From Aliiroseovarius sp. M344 (GTDB lineage Bacteria; Pseudomonadota; Alphaproteobacteria; Rhodobacterales; Rhodobacteraceae): a stretch of 64,000 nt of DNA. The stretch lies in contig NZ_CP081153.1 of assembly GCF_025140835.1 (NCBI RefSeq), forward strand, positions 186,001-250,000. Direction: 5' to 3'. Numbering within the stretch: position 1 is the stretch's first letter; each line of letters starts with the position of its first letter. The notes below the pieces were generated by a model. The model had not been told where the DNA came from. It did no database searches and saw only the letters and a list, made by a program, of their open reading frames with translations. This document shows, in pieces, positions 56,062 through 64,000 of this stretch. The position numbers and the translations under genes are program-made.

Positions 56062-58506
56062 TCAGCTTTTCACCCGCTGCATTTTCGGATCGTAGAGAGG
56101 TTCCATATGTATCTGCGCCGGAACCCGTTCAGTTGCGACCTCAAGCTCATACGCACCGCCCTGTACATAATCGGCGTCAACACCATCCGGGTTCCGCACA
56201 TAGCCATATCCGATGGATTTACCGACGGTATAACCAAAGCCACCAGACGTTAGCCAACCAACGCGTTCGCCATTGCGGTAAATCGTCTCGCGACCCTGCA
56301 GCACAATGTCTGGATCGACTGTGAAACAGGCCATCAGTTTTTTGACACCCGCTGATTTCTGCGCCTCCATCGCGGCGCGGCCTTTGAAGTCGGTGTTTTT
56401 GCGCAGCTTGACAGCCCAGCCCAGCCCGCTTTCGAAAGGAGTATGATCCGGCCCGATATCCGATCCCCACGCACGATAACCTTTTTCCAGTCGCAGCGAT
56501 TCAATGGCGCGGTATCCGGCATTCACCAAGCCATGATCGGCGCCCGCCTTCATCAGCGCGCTGTAGACCGAGGTGGCGTATTCCACGGGCAGATGTAGTT
56601 CCCACCCCAATTCGCCCACATAGGTCACACGCAGAGCCTGAACCGGACAGCCTGCAATGCCGATGGTGCGGATTGTGCCGAACCTGAACCCGTCATTGGA
56701 CACGTCGTCGCGCGTGACTTGCTCAAGGATCTCACGCGCTTTGGGCCCCATAAGTGACAGCACCGCGTTGGACGAGGTGATGTCGAACAGCTGACAATTC
56801 ATGCCTTCGGGAATATTGCGCTTGATCCAGTCAAAGTCATGCGTGGCAAAGCCCGTGCCGGTGACGATGTAGAATTCATCATGGGCCACACGCCCGACGG
56901 TCAGGTCACATTCGATACCGCCGTGATCGTTCAGCATTTGCGTATAGGTCAATGAACCGACGGGTTTGTTGACGTCATTGGCGCATATCCAGTCGAGAGC
57001 AGCCACCGCATCCGGACCCTTGAGCGAGAACTTGGCGAAGGAAGTCTGATCGAACAGCACCGCGGCCTCGCGCGCCGCCACATGTTCGCGTCCAACGGCG
57101 TCGAACCAGTTCTGACGGCCAAAGCTGTATTCATCCTTCGGGGTCTCGCCCCGGCGCGCATCAGCGTACCAATTTGGCCGTTCCCACCCAAGTTTTTCGC
57201 CGAAACACGCCCCTTGTTCCTTGAGGACTTCATAGAGCGGTGACTTACGGCAAGGGCGGCCTGAATCATGCTCCTCATAGGGCCACGCCATCGTATAGTG
57301 TTTGCCATAAGCCTCGACCGTACGGGTGCGTATCCAGTCGGTATCGAAATGCGGCCGCCCGAAGCGGCGGATATCGGCGGACCACAGATCGAAGGGCGGC
57401 TCGCCTTTGCGCACCCATTCTGCCAGCGCCATACCAGCCCCGCCACCTGCCGCAATACCAAAGGCATTGAAGCCAGCGCCAACAAAGAAATTCCGCATCT
57501 CTGGCGCTTCCCCGATGATGAAATTGCCATCGGGCGTGAAACTTTCAGGGCCGTTGGTCAGGGTTTTGATGCCTGCATTTTCCAGTGCCGGGACGCGGCC
57601 CAGCGACAGTTCCATCAACTGCTCAAAATGATCGAAATTGCTGTCCAGCAGGCTGTAGTGGAACCCTTTGGGAATACCTCCGACCGCCCAAGGGATCGGG
57701 TTGGGCTCATAGCCGCCCATCACCAGCCCACCGACCTCTTCCTTGTAATAGGTAAGCCGATCGGGGTCACGCAATGTAGGCAGGTTGGGGGGTACGCCGT
57801 CAAAAGGCTCGGTGACCATATACTGGTGCTCCATCGGCACAAGCGGCACGTTGACGCCAAAGCGAGAGGCGAAGTCGCGCGTCCATTGTCCGGCGCAGCA
57901 GATGACCTTTTCGCATTCGATGCGGCCATGGTCGGTGATCACGGCGCGGATTTTGCCGTTCTCAATCTCAATGTCGGTGACTTTGGTGTCTTCAAAAATC
58001 TTCGCGCCAGCCATCCGTGCACCCTTGGCCAGAGCTTGCGTGATGTCGGACGGGTTGGCCTGGCCGTCAGTTGGCATGAAGGCAGCCCCGATCACATCCG
58101 AAACGTCCATCAGTGGCCACAATTCCAGCGCTTCCTGAGGGGTCAGCAATTCCATTTCCAGCCCAAAAGAATGTGCGGTCGTGGCCTGACGTTTCACTTC
58201 GGTCCAGCGTTCTTCGTTACACGCCAACCGCAGGCCGCCATTCATCTTCCAGCCGGTGCCCAGCCCGGTTTCTTCTTCGATCTTGTTATAAAGATCTACC
58301 GAATAGCCCAGAAGCTGCGTGATATTGGCGTTCGATCGCAGCTGACCGACCAGACCCGCCGCGTGAAAAGTTGTGCCCGAGGTCAGCTTCTTGCGTTCCA
58401 AAAGAACAGTATCCGTCCAGCCCAGCTTGGCCAAATGGTAAGCCGTCGAGCAGCCGATAATGCCGCCGCCGATGATGACCGCTTTGGCGGTGGTTGGAAG
58501 TTCCAT
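56062..58506 (-). CDS. Dimethylglycine/sarcosine dehydrogenase-type FAD oxidoreductase (paralogue 4)
   Basis: Protein of 814 aa with the same four domains. G-G-G-I-I-G at residues 13-18; the flavin motif reads G-T-T-F-H-A-A-G, so the Trp before His48 found in the other three is Phe. After the motif it reads L-V-G-Q-L-R-S as in paralogues 2 and 3. It is the last gene of a minus-strand run: binding protein, ATPase, permease, kinase, demethylase. An 11-bp gap follows the kinase stop. GAGGACC precedes the ATG. Confidence 0.85.
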   Translation of the reverse strand: MELPTTAKAVIIGGGIIGCSTAYHLAKLGWTDTVLLERKKLTSGTTFHAAGLVGQLRSNANITQLLGYSVDLYNKIEEETGLGTGWKMNGGLRLACNEERWTEVKRQATTAHSFGLEMELLTPQEALELWPLMDVSDVIGAAFMPTDGQANPSDITQALAKGARMAGAKIFEDTKVTDIEIENGKIRAVITDHGRIECEKVICCAGQWTRDFASRFGVNVPLVPMEHQYMVTEPFDGVPPNLPTLRDPDRLTYYKEEVGGLVMGGYEPNPIPWAVGGIPKGFHYSLLDSNFDHFEQLMELSLGRVPALENAGIKTLTNGPESFTPDGNFIIGEAPEMRNFFVGAGFNAFGIAAGGGAGMALAEWVRKGEPPFDLWSADIRRFGRPHFDTDWIRTRTVEAYGKHYTMAWPYEEHDSGRPCRKSPLYEVLKEQGACFGEKLGWERPNWYADARRGETPKDEYSFGRQNWFDAVGREHVAAREAAVLFDQTSFAKFSLKGPDAVAALDWICANDVNKPVGSLTYTQMLNDHGGIECDLTVGRVAHDEFYIVTGTGFATHDFDWIKRNIPEGMNCQLFDITSSNAVLSLMGPKAREILEQVTRDDVSNDGFRFGTIRTIGIAGCPVQALRVTYVGELGWELHLPVEYATSVYSALMKAGADHGLVNAGYRAIESLRLEKGYRAWGSDIGPDHTPFESGLGWAVKLRKNTDFKGRAAMEAQKSAGVKKLMACFTVDPDIVLQGRETIYRNGERVGWLTSGGFGYTVGKSIGYGYVRNPDGVDADYVQGGAYELEVATERVPAQIHMEPLYDPKMQRVKS

Positions 58507-58517
58507 AGTGTCGGTCC

Positions 58518-59399
58518 TCAGGTGTTTTTTAAATCAGTTAAGGCCGCGCGGAACCGCGCGAGGTTTTCGGATGTGTAGGCGCCATAATCGAAGTCGATGT
58601 CCGAGGTGAGTTCGGACACCATGCTCCACATCGTTTCGCGCAGAAGCGAGGCGCATTTCATCGCCGTGTAACGGGATCGCAGATCGTCCGTTATCGGGGC
58701 TTCGAAGTATGTCTCTAACATCCAGTCTTCTTGTTCTGGTATCAGGCCGTTGTTGGACGCCAAACCGCCAAGATCGAACAGCGGGCTATTGAACCCGGCA
58801 TAGTCAAAGTCGATCAGCCACAACCGCACGCCGTCATCCAGAAAGTTGCCGCACAACAGGTCATTGTGGCCAAACACCATATCGAACGGTCCGGCTGACT
58901 GTTCCAATTCGTTGCCGGTTTTTACCAGTTCGGGGATTAGGCCTGAGTGCGGACTTTCGCGTTCGATCAACGTGGCGCCATAGTCGCGGATCACGTGGAA
59001 TACCCAAAAGACCAATGCCGGTCCGCGCAGATGAGCAGGAACCTCGCGGTGGCAGCGGGTGATCAGATCCAGCGCGCGCGGCAACATGTCAGGGTGGCGC
59101 ACATCCGCTTCGCTCAGCGTGCGGCTTTCGATATAGTCCAGAACAGTCAGGCCGTTATCGGCATAGACTACCGCTGGCGACAGCCCGGCAGCATGGGCCG
59201 CACGCGAGGCCGACAGTTCATTAAACCGCATCACCTGATGCAACGGAATGTCATCACCTACGCGCACGACATAGCTGCCAGCATCGTCCGTGACACGGTA
59301 ATTCACATTGGTAATCCCGCCCGTCAGGGGCGTGGCGGCAATCTCTCCTTGCCAGAGTGGAAGGGCGCGAATTCGGGTCAGAAGGTCATTTTGGTTCAT
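58518..59399 (-). CDS. Choline-kinase-like phosphotransferase (second copy)
   Basis: Kinase-fold protein of 293 aa. Catalytic loop G-H-N-D-L-L-C-G-N-F-L-D-D-G and L-I-D-F-D-Y-A-G-F-N-S-P-L-F-D-L-G, the pattern of choline/ethanolamine kinases (I-D-F-E-Y in eukaryotic enzymes). It shares the N-F-L-D-D-G and Y-x-G-x-N-x-P-L-x-D-x-G elements with the copy at 55083, so the two are paralogues. It lies 3 bp after the permease gene of the glycine-betaine-type importer and directly before demethylase paralogue 4, so transport, phosphorylation and demethylation would be made from one transcript. Confidence 0.85.
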   Translation of the reverse strand: MNQNDLLTRIRALPLWQGEIAATPLTGGITNVNYRVTDDAGSYVVRVGDDIPLHQVMRFNELSASRAAHAAGLSPAVVYADNGLTVLDYIESRTLSEADVRHPDMLPRALDLITRCHREVPAHLRGPALVFWVFHVIRDYGATLIERESPHSGLIPELVKTGNELEQSAGPFDMVFGHNDLLCGNFLDDGVRLWLIDFDYAGFNSPLFDLGGLASNNGLIPEQEDWMLETYFEAPITDDLRSRYTAMKCASLLRETMWSMVSELTSDIDFDYGAYTSENLARFRAALTDLKNT

Positions 59400-59402
59400 G
59401 CG

Positions 59403-61394
59403 TCAGCCCTCCAACCCAAAGCGTATACGCGCTTGCCGGGCACTGGCCTTGATCAGCCGGTCTGCAATGATGGCGATAAAAGCGATGGCCAGACCGGCCA
59501 CCAGACCCCGCCCGGTATCGGCTTTGGTCAGGGCGATATAAACCTCCTGTCCAAGGTCGCGGGTGCCCACCAACGCTGTAATTACCAACATGGACAGCGC
59601 CAGCATGATGGTCTGGTTGATGCCCAAAAGGATCTCGGGCAAGGCCATCGGAAGGCGAATAAGTCGTAGCATTTGGAAGCGGGTACATCCCGAAACCTGA
59701 CCCGCCTCGATCAGATCTTGACCGACCGATCGGATGCCGTGAGCGGCGTAGCGCACCGCCGGCGCCAACGCGTAAAGGACAATCGCGATCATAGCCGTGA
59801 AATCACCGACCCGGAACAGCATTACCACCGGGATCAGGTAAACAAAACTTGGCAGCGTCTGAAGCGTGTCGATCAGCAGGTTGATCACCACCCCGGCACG
59901 ATGGTTCAAGGCGGCCAGAACACCCATGGGCACACCAATCACCGTTGCAAGGATCACCGAGGCACCACACAGATAGACCGTCACCATCGCCTTGGCCCAA
60001 AGGCCCGTCATGGCAATCAGGCCTGACATCACAGCGCACATCACCGCGAGCCGCCAACCGCCTGCATACCAACCAAGCAAGGTCAGCATCGCAATGACCC
60101 AGATCCAAGGAATACCTAGCAACGTCCTCTTGATCGGCAGCAAGAACCAATGCAGGAAGAACACTTTCACCGCCTCGAAGCTGTCGAAATAGTTGACGTT
60201 CAGGTACTTCACCAGATCGTCCCAAAAAGCACCGGTTGTGATGGTTTGTTCTGCTGGATAATCCAGCAACAGCGGCGAAAACCGGCCCAGACCCCAGGTG
60301 AGGATTAGCAAGACCAGCACCAAAACCACTCGTTTGTGCCGTGCATACCATGGCCCCCTGATAGGTTTGTGTACTTGGCCGACCCGCTCGGCAAAGGCTT
60401 GGCTCAGCCGATCCACGGCGATGGCCAGCACAACGATTGCAATCCCCGCTTCGAAACCGGCGCCGATATCAAGCCTGCGCAGGGCTGCCAACACGTCAAA
60501 CCCAAGACCGCCCGCGCCGATCATTGAGGCGATGATCACCATGTTCAGCGTCAGCATGATCACTTGGTTGACGCCAACCATCAGGCTTTGACTGGCGGAG
60601 GGCACAAGAACGCGCCACATCAACTGGCGCTTGGTGGTGCCAGTCATGCGGCCAAAGTCGAGGATCTCCGGATCCACCGCTTTCAGGGCCAGTGTCGTGA
60701 CCCGAACCATTGGCGGCGTCGCGTATATGATCGTGGCGACCAGTGCCGAGACGGGGCCAAATCCGAACATGAACAGGATCGGCACCAGATAGGCAAAAAT
60801 CGGGATCGTCTGCATCAGATCCAGTACCGGGTTCAGCAGCCGTTCAAACAATGAATGGCGATATGCAGTGATCCCCAACAGCAACCCACCCCCTGCGCCA
60901 ATCGGCACTGCGATCAGAACCGAGGCCAGCGTTACCATTGCGCTGTCCCATTGGCCGAAGACCGCGAGGTAAAGAAAGCACGCCCCTACGAGCGCTGCCA
61001 GCAACCAATCGCGGCAATAATGCCCAAGCGCGATCACTGCGGTGGTGACAACAATCCAGCTGACGGCTGGCAGATAGGTTTGGGCGGTGTTGCCCTGACC
61101 GGTGACAAACCCGGCGGACAGCAGCGACAGCACCAGTTGATAAGGCTGTTCGATGGCCCAAGCGATGGCGCGGGTGAAATCTGTGAACGAGATCGCACCG
61201 ATTGCCGCATCTTCGACCAGCCATGTCATTGCGGCAGAAATGTAGTCTTTAAACGGGAAGCTCCATCCTGATGGGAATTTGGTTAGCCAACGCGCATCCA
61301 ACGCCTTGGACAGATCGGGCCCGACTTGGCCAAGCAGGATGGTGATCACCACCAAGGCGATTATGACAATTCGTTCGCGTGTCGCCGTCGGCAT
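59403..61394 (-). CDS. Glycine betaine/proline-type ABC transporter, fused permease
   Basis: Membrane protein of 663 aa containing two ProW-like halves, each with an EAA loop of this family: G-R-M-T-G-T-T-K-R-Q-L-M near 250 and G-Q-V-S-G-C-T-R-F-Q-M-L near 565. Single-half permeases of about 280-350 aa are usual (ProW, OpuAB), so this is a tandem fusion. The ATG at 61394 overlaps the ATPase stop by one base (TGATG); a GTG 3 bases earlier is an alternative. Confidence 0.88.
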   Translation of the reverse strand: MPTATRERIVIIALVVITILLGQVGPDLSKALDARWLTKFPSGWSFPFKDYISAAMTWLVEDAAIGAISFTDFTRAIAWAIEQPYQLVLSLLSAGFVTGQGNTAQTYLPAVSWIVVTTAVIALGHYCRDWLLAALVGACFLYLAVFGQWDSAMVTLASVLIAVPIGAGGGLLLGITAYRHSLFERLLNPVLDLMQTIPIFAYLVPILFMFGFGPVSALVATIIYATPPMVRVTTLALKAVDPEILDFGRMTGTTKRQLMWRVLVPSASQSLMVGVNQVIMLTLNMVIIASMIGAGGLGFDVLAALRRLDIGAGFEAGIAIVVLAIAVDRLSQAFAERVGQVHKPIRGPWYARHKRVVLVLVLLILTWGLGRFSPLLLDYPAEQTITTGAFWDDLVKYLNVNYFDSFEAVKVFFLHWFLLPIKRTLLGIPWIWVIAMLTLLGWYAGGWRLAVMCAVMSGLIAMTGLWAKAMVTVYLCGASVILATVIGVPMGVLAALNHRAGVVINLLIDTLQTLPSFVYLIPVVMLFRVGDFTAMIAIVLYALAPAVRYAAHGIRSVGQDLIEAGQVSGCTRFQMLRLIRLPMALPEILLGINQTIMLALSMLVITALVGTRDLGQEVYIALTKADTGRGLVAGLAIAFIAIIADRLIKASARQARIRFGLEG

Positions 61395-62416
61395 CACAAC
61401 GCACCCCCGTCCCCGAACAGCACGCGCGCGATGGCTGCACGGTCGACGCTTCCGACGACCTTGCCGGCTTCATCAGCAACTGGAAACGGTGTGTCAGAGG
61501 TTATGATACGTTCTGCCTGTTCGGCCACCAGACAGGACTTGCGGATTGGCTCGCCCGTGCCGTCAAGCGCATCTGACATGATGCCTCCTATGGTCAGAAC
61601 CTTCGACCGGGGAATGTGGCGCGTAAATTCCGCGACATATTCGGTGGCTGGGTTCAGAACCAGCTCTTGCGGGGTGGCGATCTGAATGATCTTGCCGTCT
61701 TTCATGATGGCAATTCGATCAGCCAATCGCACAGCCTCTTCGAAGTCATGGGTGATGAAGACGATGGTCTTATGCAAGCGAGATTGCAGGCGCAGAAATT
61801 CGTCCTGCATTTCTCGGCGGATCAGCGGATCAAGCGCCGAGAAAGGTTCATCAAGAAACCAAATCTCGGGCTCTGTCACGAGCGAACGGGCGATGCCGAC
61901 CCGTTGTTGTTGTCCGCCCGACAGCTCACGCGGGAAATAATCCTCGCGGCCTTTTAGACCAACCAGATCGACGACCTCCCGCGCTCGGACCTCGGCTTCG
62001 CCTTTGGATACGCCTTGCACAGTTAAGGGGAACATCACATTTTGCAGAACACTCAGATGTGGCAACAGCGCAAAATGTTGAAACACCATTCCCATCTTGT
62101 GACGGCGAAGCTGGATCAACTCAGCCTCGTTTGCTGCCAGCAGATCAACATCATCGAACAGCACTTGCCCGGCTGTGGGTTCAATCAGGCGTGACAGGCA
62201 ACGCACCAGCGTCGATTTTCCTGATCCTGAAAGACCCATGATGATGAAAATTTCCCCCTCGGCGATCTCGATGCTTGCATCGCGGACCGCGCCGATCAGG
62301 CCGGCACGTTTCAGATCCTCTTGGGTCGGTGCTGGATTTCGCTGCAGAAGCGCGTCAGCACCGGCGCCGTAAAGCTTCCAGACATTACGGCAGGCGAGTT
62401 TGATCTTAGGGGGCAT
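61394..62416 (-). CDS. Glycine betaine/proline-type ABC transporter, ATP-binding protein
   Basis: ProV/OpuAA-like ATPase of 340 aa. Walker A G-L-S-G-S-G-K-S-T-L, signature L-S-G-G-Q-Q-Q-R-V-G-I-A-R, Walker B I-W-F-L-D-E-P-F-S-A-L-D, switch H in I-T-H-D-F-E-E-A-V. The N terminus has the K-x-V-W-K-L-Y-G extension of ProV. The C terminus (about 270-340) holds part of a CBS-like region, shorter than in ProV. It lies 76 bp after the binding-protein gene, with a hairpin in that gap. Confidence 0.9.
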   Translation of the reverse strand: MPPKIKLACRNVWKLYGAGADALLQRNPAPTQEDLKRAGLIGAVRDASIEIAEGEIFIIMGLSGSGKSTLVRCLSRLIEPTAGQVLFDDVDLLAANEAELIQLRRHKMGMVFQHFALLPHLSVLQNVMFPLTVQGVSKGEAEVRAREVVDLVGLKGREDYFPRELSGGQQQRVGIARSLVTEPEIWFLDEPFSALDPLIRREMQDEFLRLQSRLHKTIVFITHDFEEAVRLADRIAIMKDGKIIQIATPQELVLNPATEYVAEFTRHIPRSKVLTIGGIMSDALDGTGEPIRKSCLVAEQAERIITSDTPFPVADEAGKVVGSVDRAAIARVLFGDGGAL

Positions 62417-62450
62417 CGTTGTGGTCCAAAGCTGACAGAAGCGGCGTACC

Positions 62451-62480
62451 GGCGCGGGCTGGTGTTAAAGCGCCCGCGCC
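62451..62480 (-). terminator. Hairpin after the betaine-type binding-protein gene
   Basis: A perfect 9-bp GC stem (GGCGCGGGC with GCCCGCGCC) and 12-nt loop without a T-run, between the binding-protein and ATPase genes. As in the AEP importer, it probably stabilises or partly terminates the message so that more binding protein is made. Confidence 0.55.
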
Positions 62481-62492
62481 AACCAGATTAAG

Positions 62493-63437
62493 TTACTCGG
62501 CAATCCAAGCAGACCAACGATCCTTGTTCGCAGTCATCCAATCTGCCACGACGGTGTCAATTTCGACCCCATCCAGATCGGCTGTTCCAACCATCGCGCT
62601 CATCTCTTCGTTGCTCAGTTTGTAGTCTGCAACGATGTCGTAAGCGCCTGGCCATTTCTCCTGCATGCCAGCCCAAGCGGCTTTCCAGATCGGACCGCGT
62701 GGCTTGCCACAGTCGTAAGCCATATCGGGATTTACGCCGACGGAGGGGTCAGAGTAGCATTCCGGCGAGTATGCTGGGAACTCGACAAATTCGCCTTCAT
62801 ATTTTGCGGTCGCCCAATGCGGGACATAGACCCACAGGACGATTGGGTCCTGCCGCTGATAGGCCGATTCCAACTCAGCGAATAGCGCGGCATCTGTCCC
62901 GGCATGAACCACTTCGAACCCCATATCCAAAGCTTCGACGCGCTCGTCATCAAATCCGCCCCACGTTACAGGCCCGCCAACATAGCGGCCATTCGGTGCT
63001 GTTTCAGCGGTGGAAAACTCCTCGGCACAATCGCGTAGGGCTTCCCAATTGGGAAGGCCAGGGCAGCGCTCTTTCATGTACATCGGGTACCACCATTCCT
63101 CGATCGCCTGCAGGCCGGTTTCGCCCACATTCACAACATTGCCAGAGCCGGTCGCGTCATCCAGAGCTTCGCGCCCGGTGGTTTCCCAGATTTCCATGGC
63201 CAGATGCAGGTCGCCGGATTTCAGCCCCGCAAACTGGGCGATATAGTCCGCCTGCACGTATTCGACGTTATAGCCAGCTTCCTGCAAGATGCTGCCCATG
63301 ATCTTTGTGTTGATCAACTGGCCGGACCAATCATGCAGAGTCAGCTTGATCGGATCAGTCGATTCGACGGCGTAGGCCATCGTTGACGAGGCGGCAAGCG
63401 CAAGGACCATCGCGCTGGTTTTCAGGTGTTTAGACAT
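62493..63437 (-). CDS. Glycine betaine/choline-type ABC transporter, substrate-binding protein
   Basis: OpuAC-family periplasmic protein of 314 aa, with a Sec signal peptide (residues 1-23, ending AYA). The mature protein opens with I-K-L-T-L-H-D-W-S-G-Q, the pattern of betaine/choline binders; tryptophans that could form a cation-pi box are in W-S-G-Q, M-E-I-W-E-T-T-G, I-E-E-W-W-Y-P and W-V-Y-V-P-H-W. This supports a quaternary or tertiary amine ligand; which one is not known. The ligand cage is retained, although the downstream kinases suggest a hydroxylated amine. Confidence 0.87.
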   Translation of the reverse strand: MSKHLKTSAMVLALAASSTMAYAVESTDPIKLTLHDWSGQLINTKIMGSILQEAGYNVEYVQADYIAQFAGLKSGDLHLAMEIWETTGREALDDATGSGNVVNVGETGLQAIEEWWYPMYMKERCPGLPNWEALRDCAEEFSTAETAPNGRYVGGPVTWGGFDDERVEALDMGFEVVHAGTDAALFAELESAYQRQDPIVLWVYVPHWATAKYEGEFVEFPAYSPECYSDPSVGVNPDMAYDCGKPRGPIWKAAWAGMQEKWPGAYDIVADYKLSNEEMSAMVGTADLDGVEIDTVVADWMTANKDRWSAWIAE

Positions 63438-63649
63438 GTGAATTCCCCCCACATTTGGTTTTTTTTGGTAATTTCGTGTTTGTGACTAAAAATTTGCGGA
63501 ATAAATCGAAAATAGTCAATAAAAAACACATTAAGCCAAAGAATGGTGCCATGTTTCAGACTTACACCTAGCTGACGCTTCATTTCGTTGCATTATGTGG
63601 ATATGCTGGATAGGTGAGACACCAAATCTGTCAGTTCGAGTAGGCTTTT
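63438..63649. promoter_or_regulatory. Divergent promoter region of the amine importer and DeoR genes
   Basis: AT-rich region. On the minus strand TTGACT (63519-63514) can serve as a -35; the -10 is unclear. An inverted pair TTTCG (63472-63476) and CGAAA (63507-63511) flanks it, similar to the half-sites used by some DeoR/GlpR regulators. I see no small gene here. Confidence 0.35.
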
Positions 63650-64000
63650 ATGAACCACATTACGACCAATCAGCGGGAAGAAGAGATTCTGCGGGAACTC
63701 AGTCGAATTGGCGGATCTTGTCGCATTAGTGTTCTGGCAAGAGAACTTGGTGTGACCAATGAAACCATCCGCAGAAACATCAGGAACCTGGAAGACAGGA
63801 ATATCGTGCGCAAGGTGCATGGCGGCGTTCATCTGATCGAAGACCTTAAAGAACCCACCTTTGAAAGCCGGCTGGAGAACAAAGCCGAATCCAAAGAAGA
63901 CCTTGCCCGCGCCGTTGCTGAGACCATCAACGATGGCGACTCGCTGTTTCTCGATATTGGTTCAACTACCGCCTATGTTGCGTTGGCGTTGAAAAACCAC
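63650..64000 (+). CDS. DeoR/GlpR-family regulator (3' end outside window)
   Basis: The frame is open to the right edge; 117 codons are visible. N-terminal winged helix with VLARELGVTNETIRRNIRNL and V-R-K-V-H-G-G-V-H-L, then the start of the DeoRC domain (L-F-L-D-I-G-S-T-T-A-Y-V). It is a paralogue of the regulator at 35875. It is divergent from the amine importer operon and is its likely local regulator; the ligand may be a phosphorylated product of the kinases, as family members sense phosphoesters. Confidence 0.85.
   Translation, partial: MNHITTNQREEEILRELSRIGGSCRISVLARELGVTNETIRRNIRNLEDRNIVRKVHGGVHLIEDLKEPTFESRLENKAESKEDLARAVAETINDGDSLFLDIGSTTAYVALALKNH

Noticed and set aside
57268..58578. 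A 436-codon plus-strand open frame opposite demethylase paralogue 4
   Set aside because: Mirror frame of a recognised gene, with no ribosome site or family features.
63593..63832. A 79-codon minus-strand frame at the right end
   Set aside because: Antisense to the DeoR helix-turn-helix coding region, which is clearly the real gene.

Overview
The window is chromosomal DNA of an alphaproteobacterium, most likely of the marine Roseobacter group (Rhodobacterales). This rests on base composition (about 58-60 % GC), on an FtsK/LolA/HspQ housekeeping neighbourhood of roseobacter type, and on the abundance of marine osmolyte and phosphonate catabolism. Genes are dense and nearly all intact. I see no rRNA, tRNA, IS element, prophage or CRISPR array. 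The first gene (ftsK) and the last (a DeoR-type regulator) run off the window.

Layout. 1-10.2 kb: ftsK, RidA, LolA, a lytic transglycosylase lipoprotein, HspQ, a gamma-glutamyltransferase-like enzyme, a STAS/anti-sigma-kinase pair, thiolase, free methionine-(R)-sulfoxide reductase, an XRE-cupin regulator and a GFA protein. 10.2-16.2 kb: two large flavin/folate demethylases of the dimethylglycine/sarcosine dehydrogenase type flanking a GbdR-like regulator. 16.2-22.6 kb: GNAT, RarD-like exporter, RluA pseudouridine synthase, a KAS III-like synthase, a DUF3833 lipoprotein, aldehyde dehydrogenase and 1-Cys peroxiredoxin. 22.7-29.5 kb: homogentisate catabolism (hmgA-maiA-fahA) with a flavin hydroxylase, a 64-aa DUF2783 protein and an unusual MBL-fold protein. 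29.7-35.5 kb: flagellar genes motB-flgE-flgK-flgL-flgI. 35.9-39.1 kb: DeoR regulator, IMPase-family phosphatase and a YjbB-like Na/Pi transporter. 39.4-52 kb: a complete 2-aminoethylphosphonate (AEP) system: ABC importer, LysR regulator, PhnW, PhnA, PhnY, a PbfA-like lyase, an EamA exporter and a 2-hydroxyacid dehydrogenase. 52.6-64 kb: two further demethylase paralogues, each beside a choline-kinase-like phosphotransferase, then a glycine-betaine-type ABC importer and a divergent DeoR regulator.

How it works together. AEP is imported, deaminated (PhnW), oxidised (PhnY) and hydrolysed (PhnA) to acetate and phosphate; PbfA would admit hydroxylated AEP, and the nearby Na/Pi protein could deal with surplus phosphate. 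The homogentisate genes lack hpd, so homogentisate probably comes from the flavin hydroxylase. Two matching 20-bp palindromes upstream of hmgA and of the hydroxylase suggest one shared regulator.

The best candidate for an undescribed system is the 52.6-64 kb block: a quaternary-amine importer, duplicated kinase-demethylase pairs and a DeoR regulator, which suggests uptake, phosphorylation and demethylation of an unknown N-methylated alcohol.
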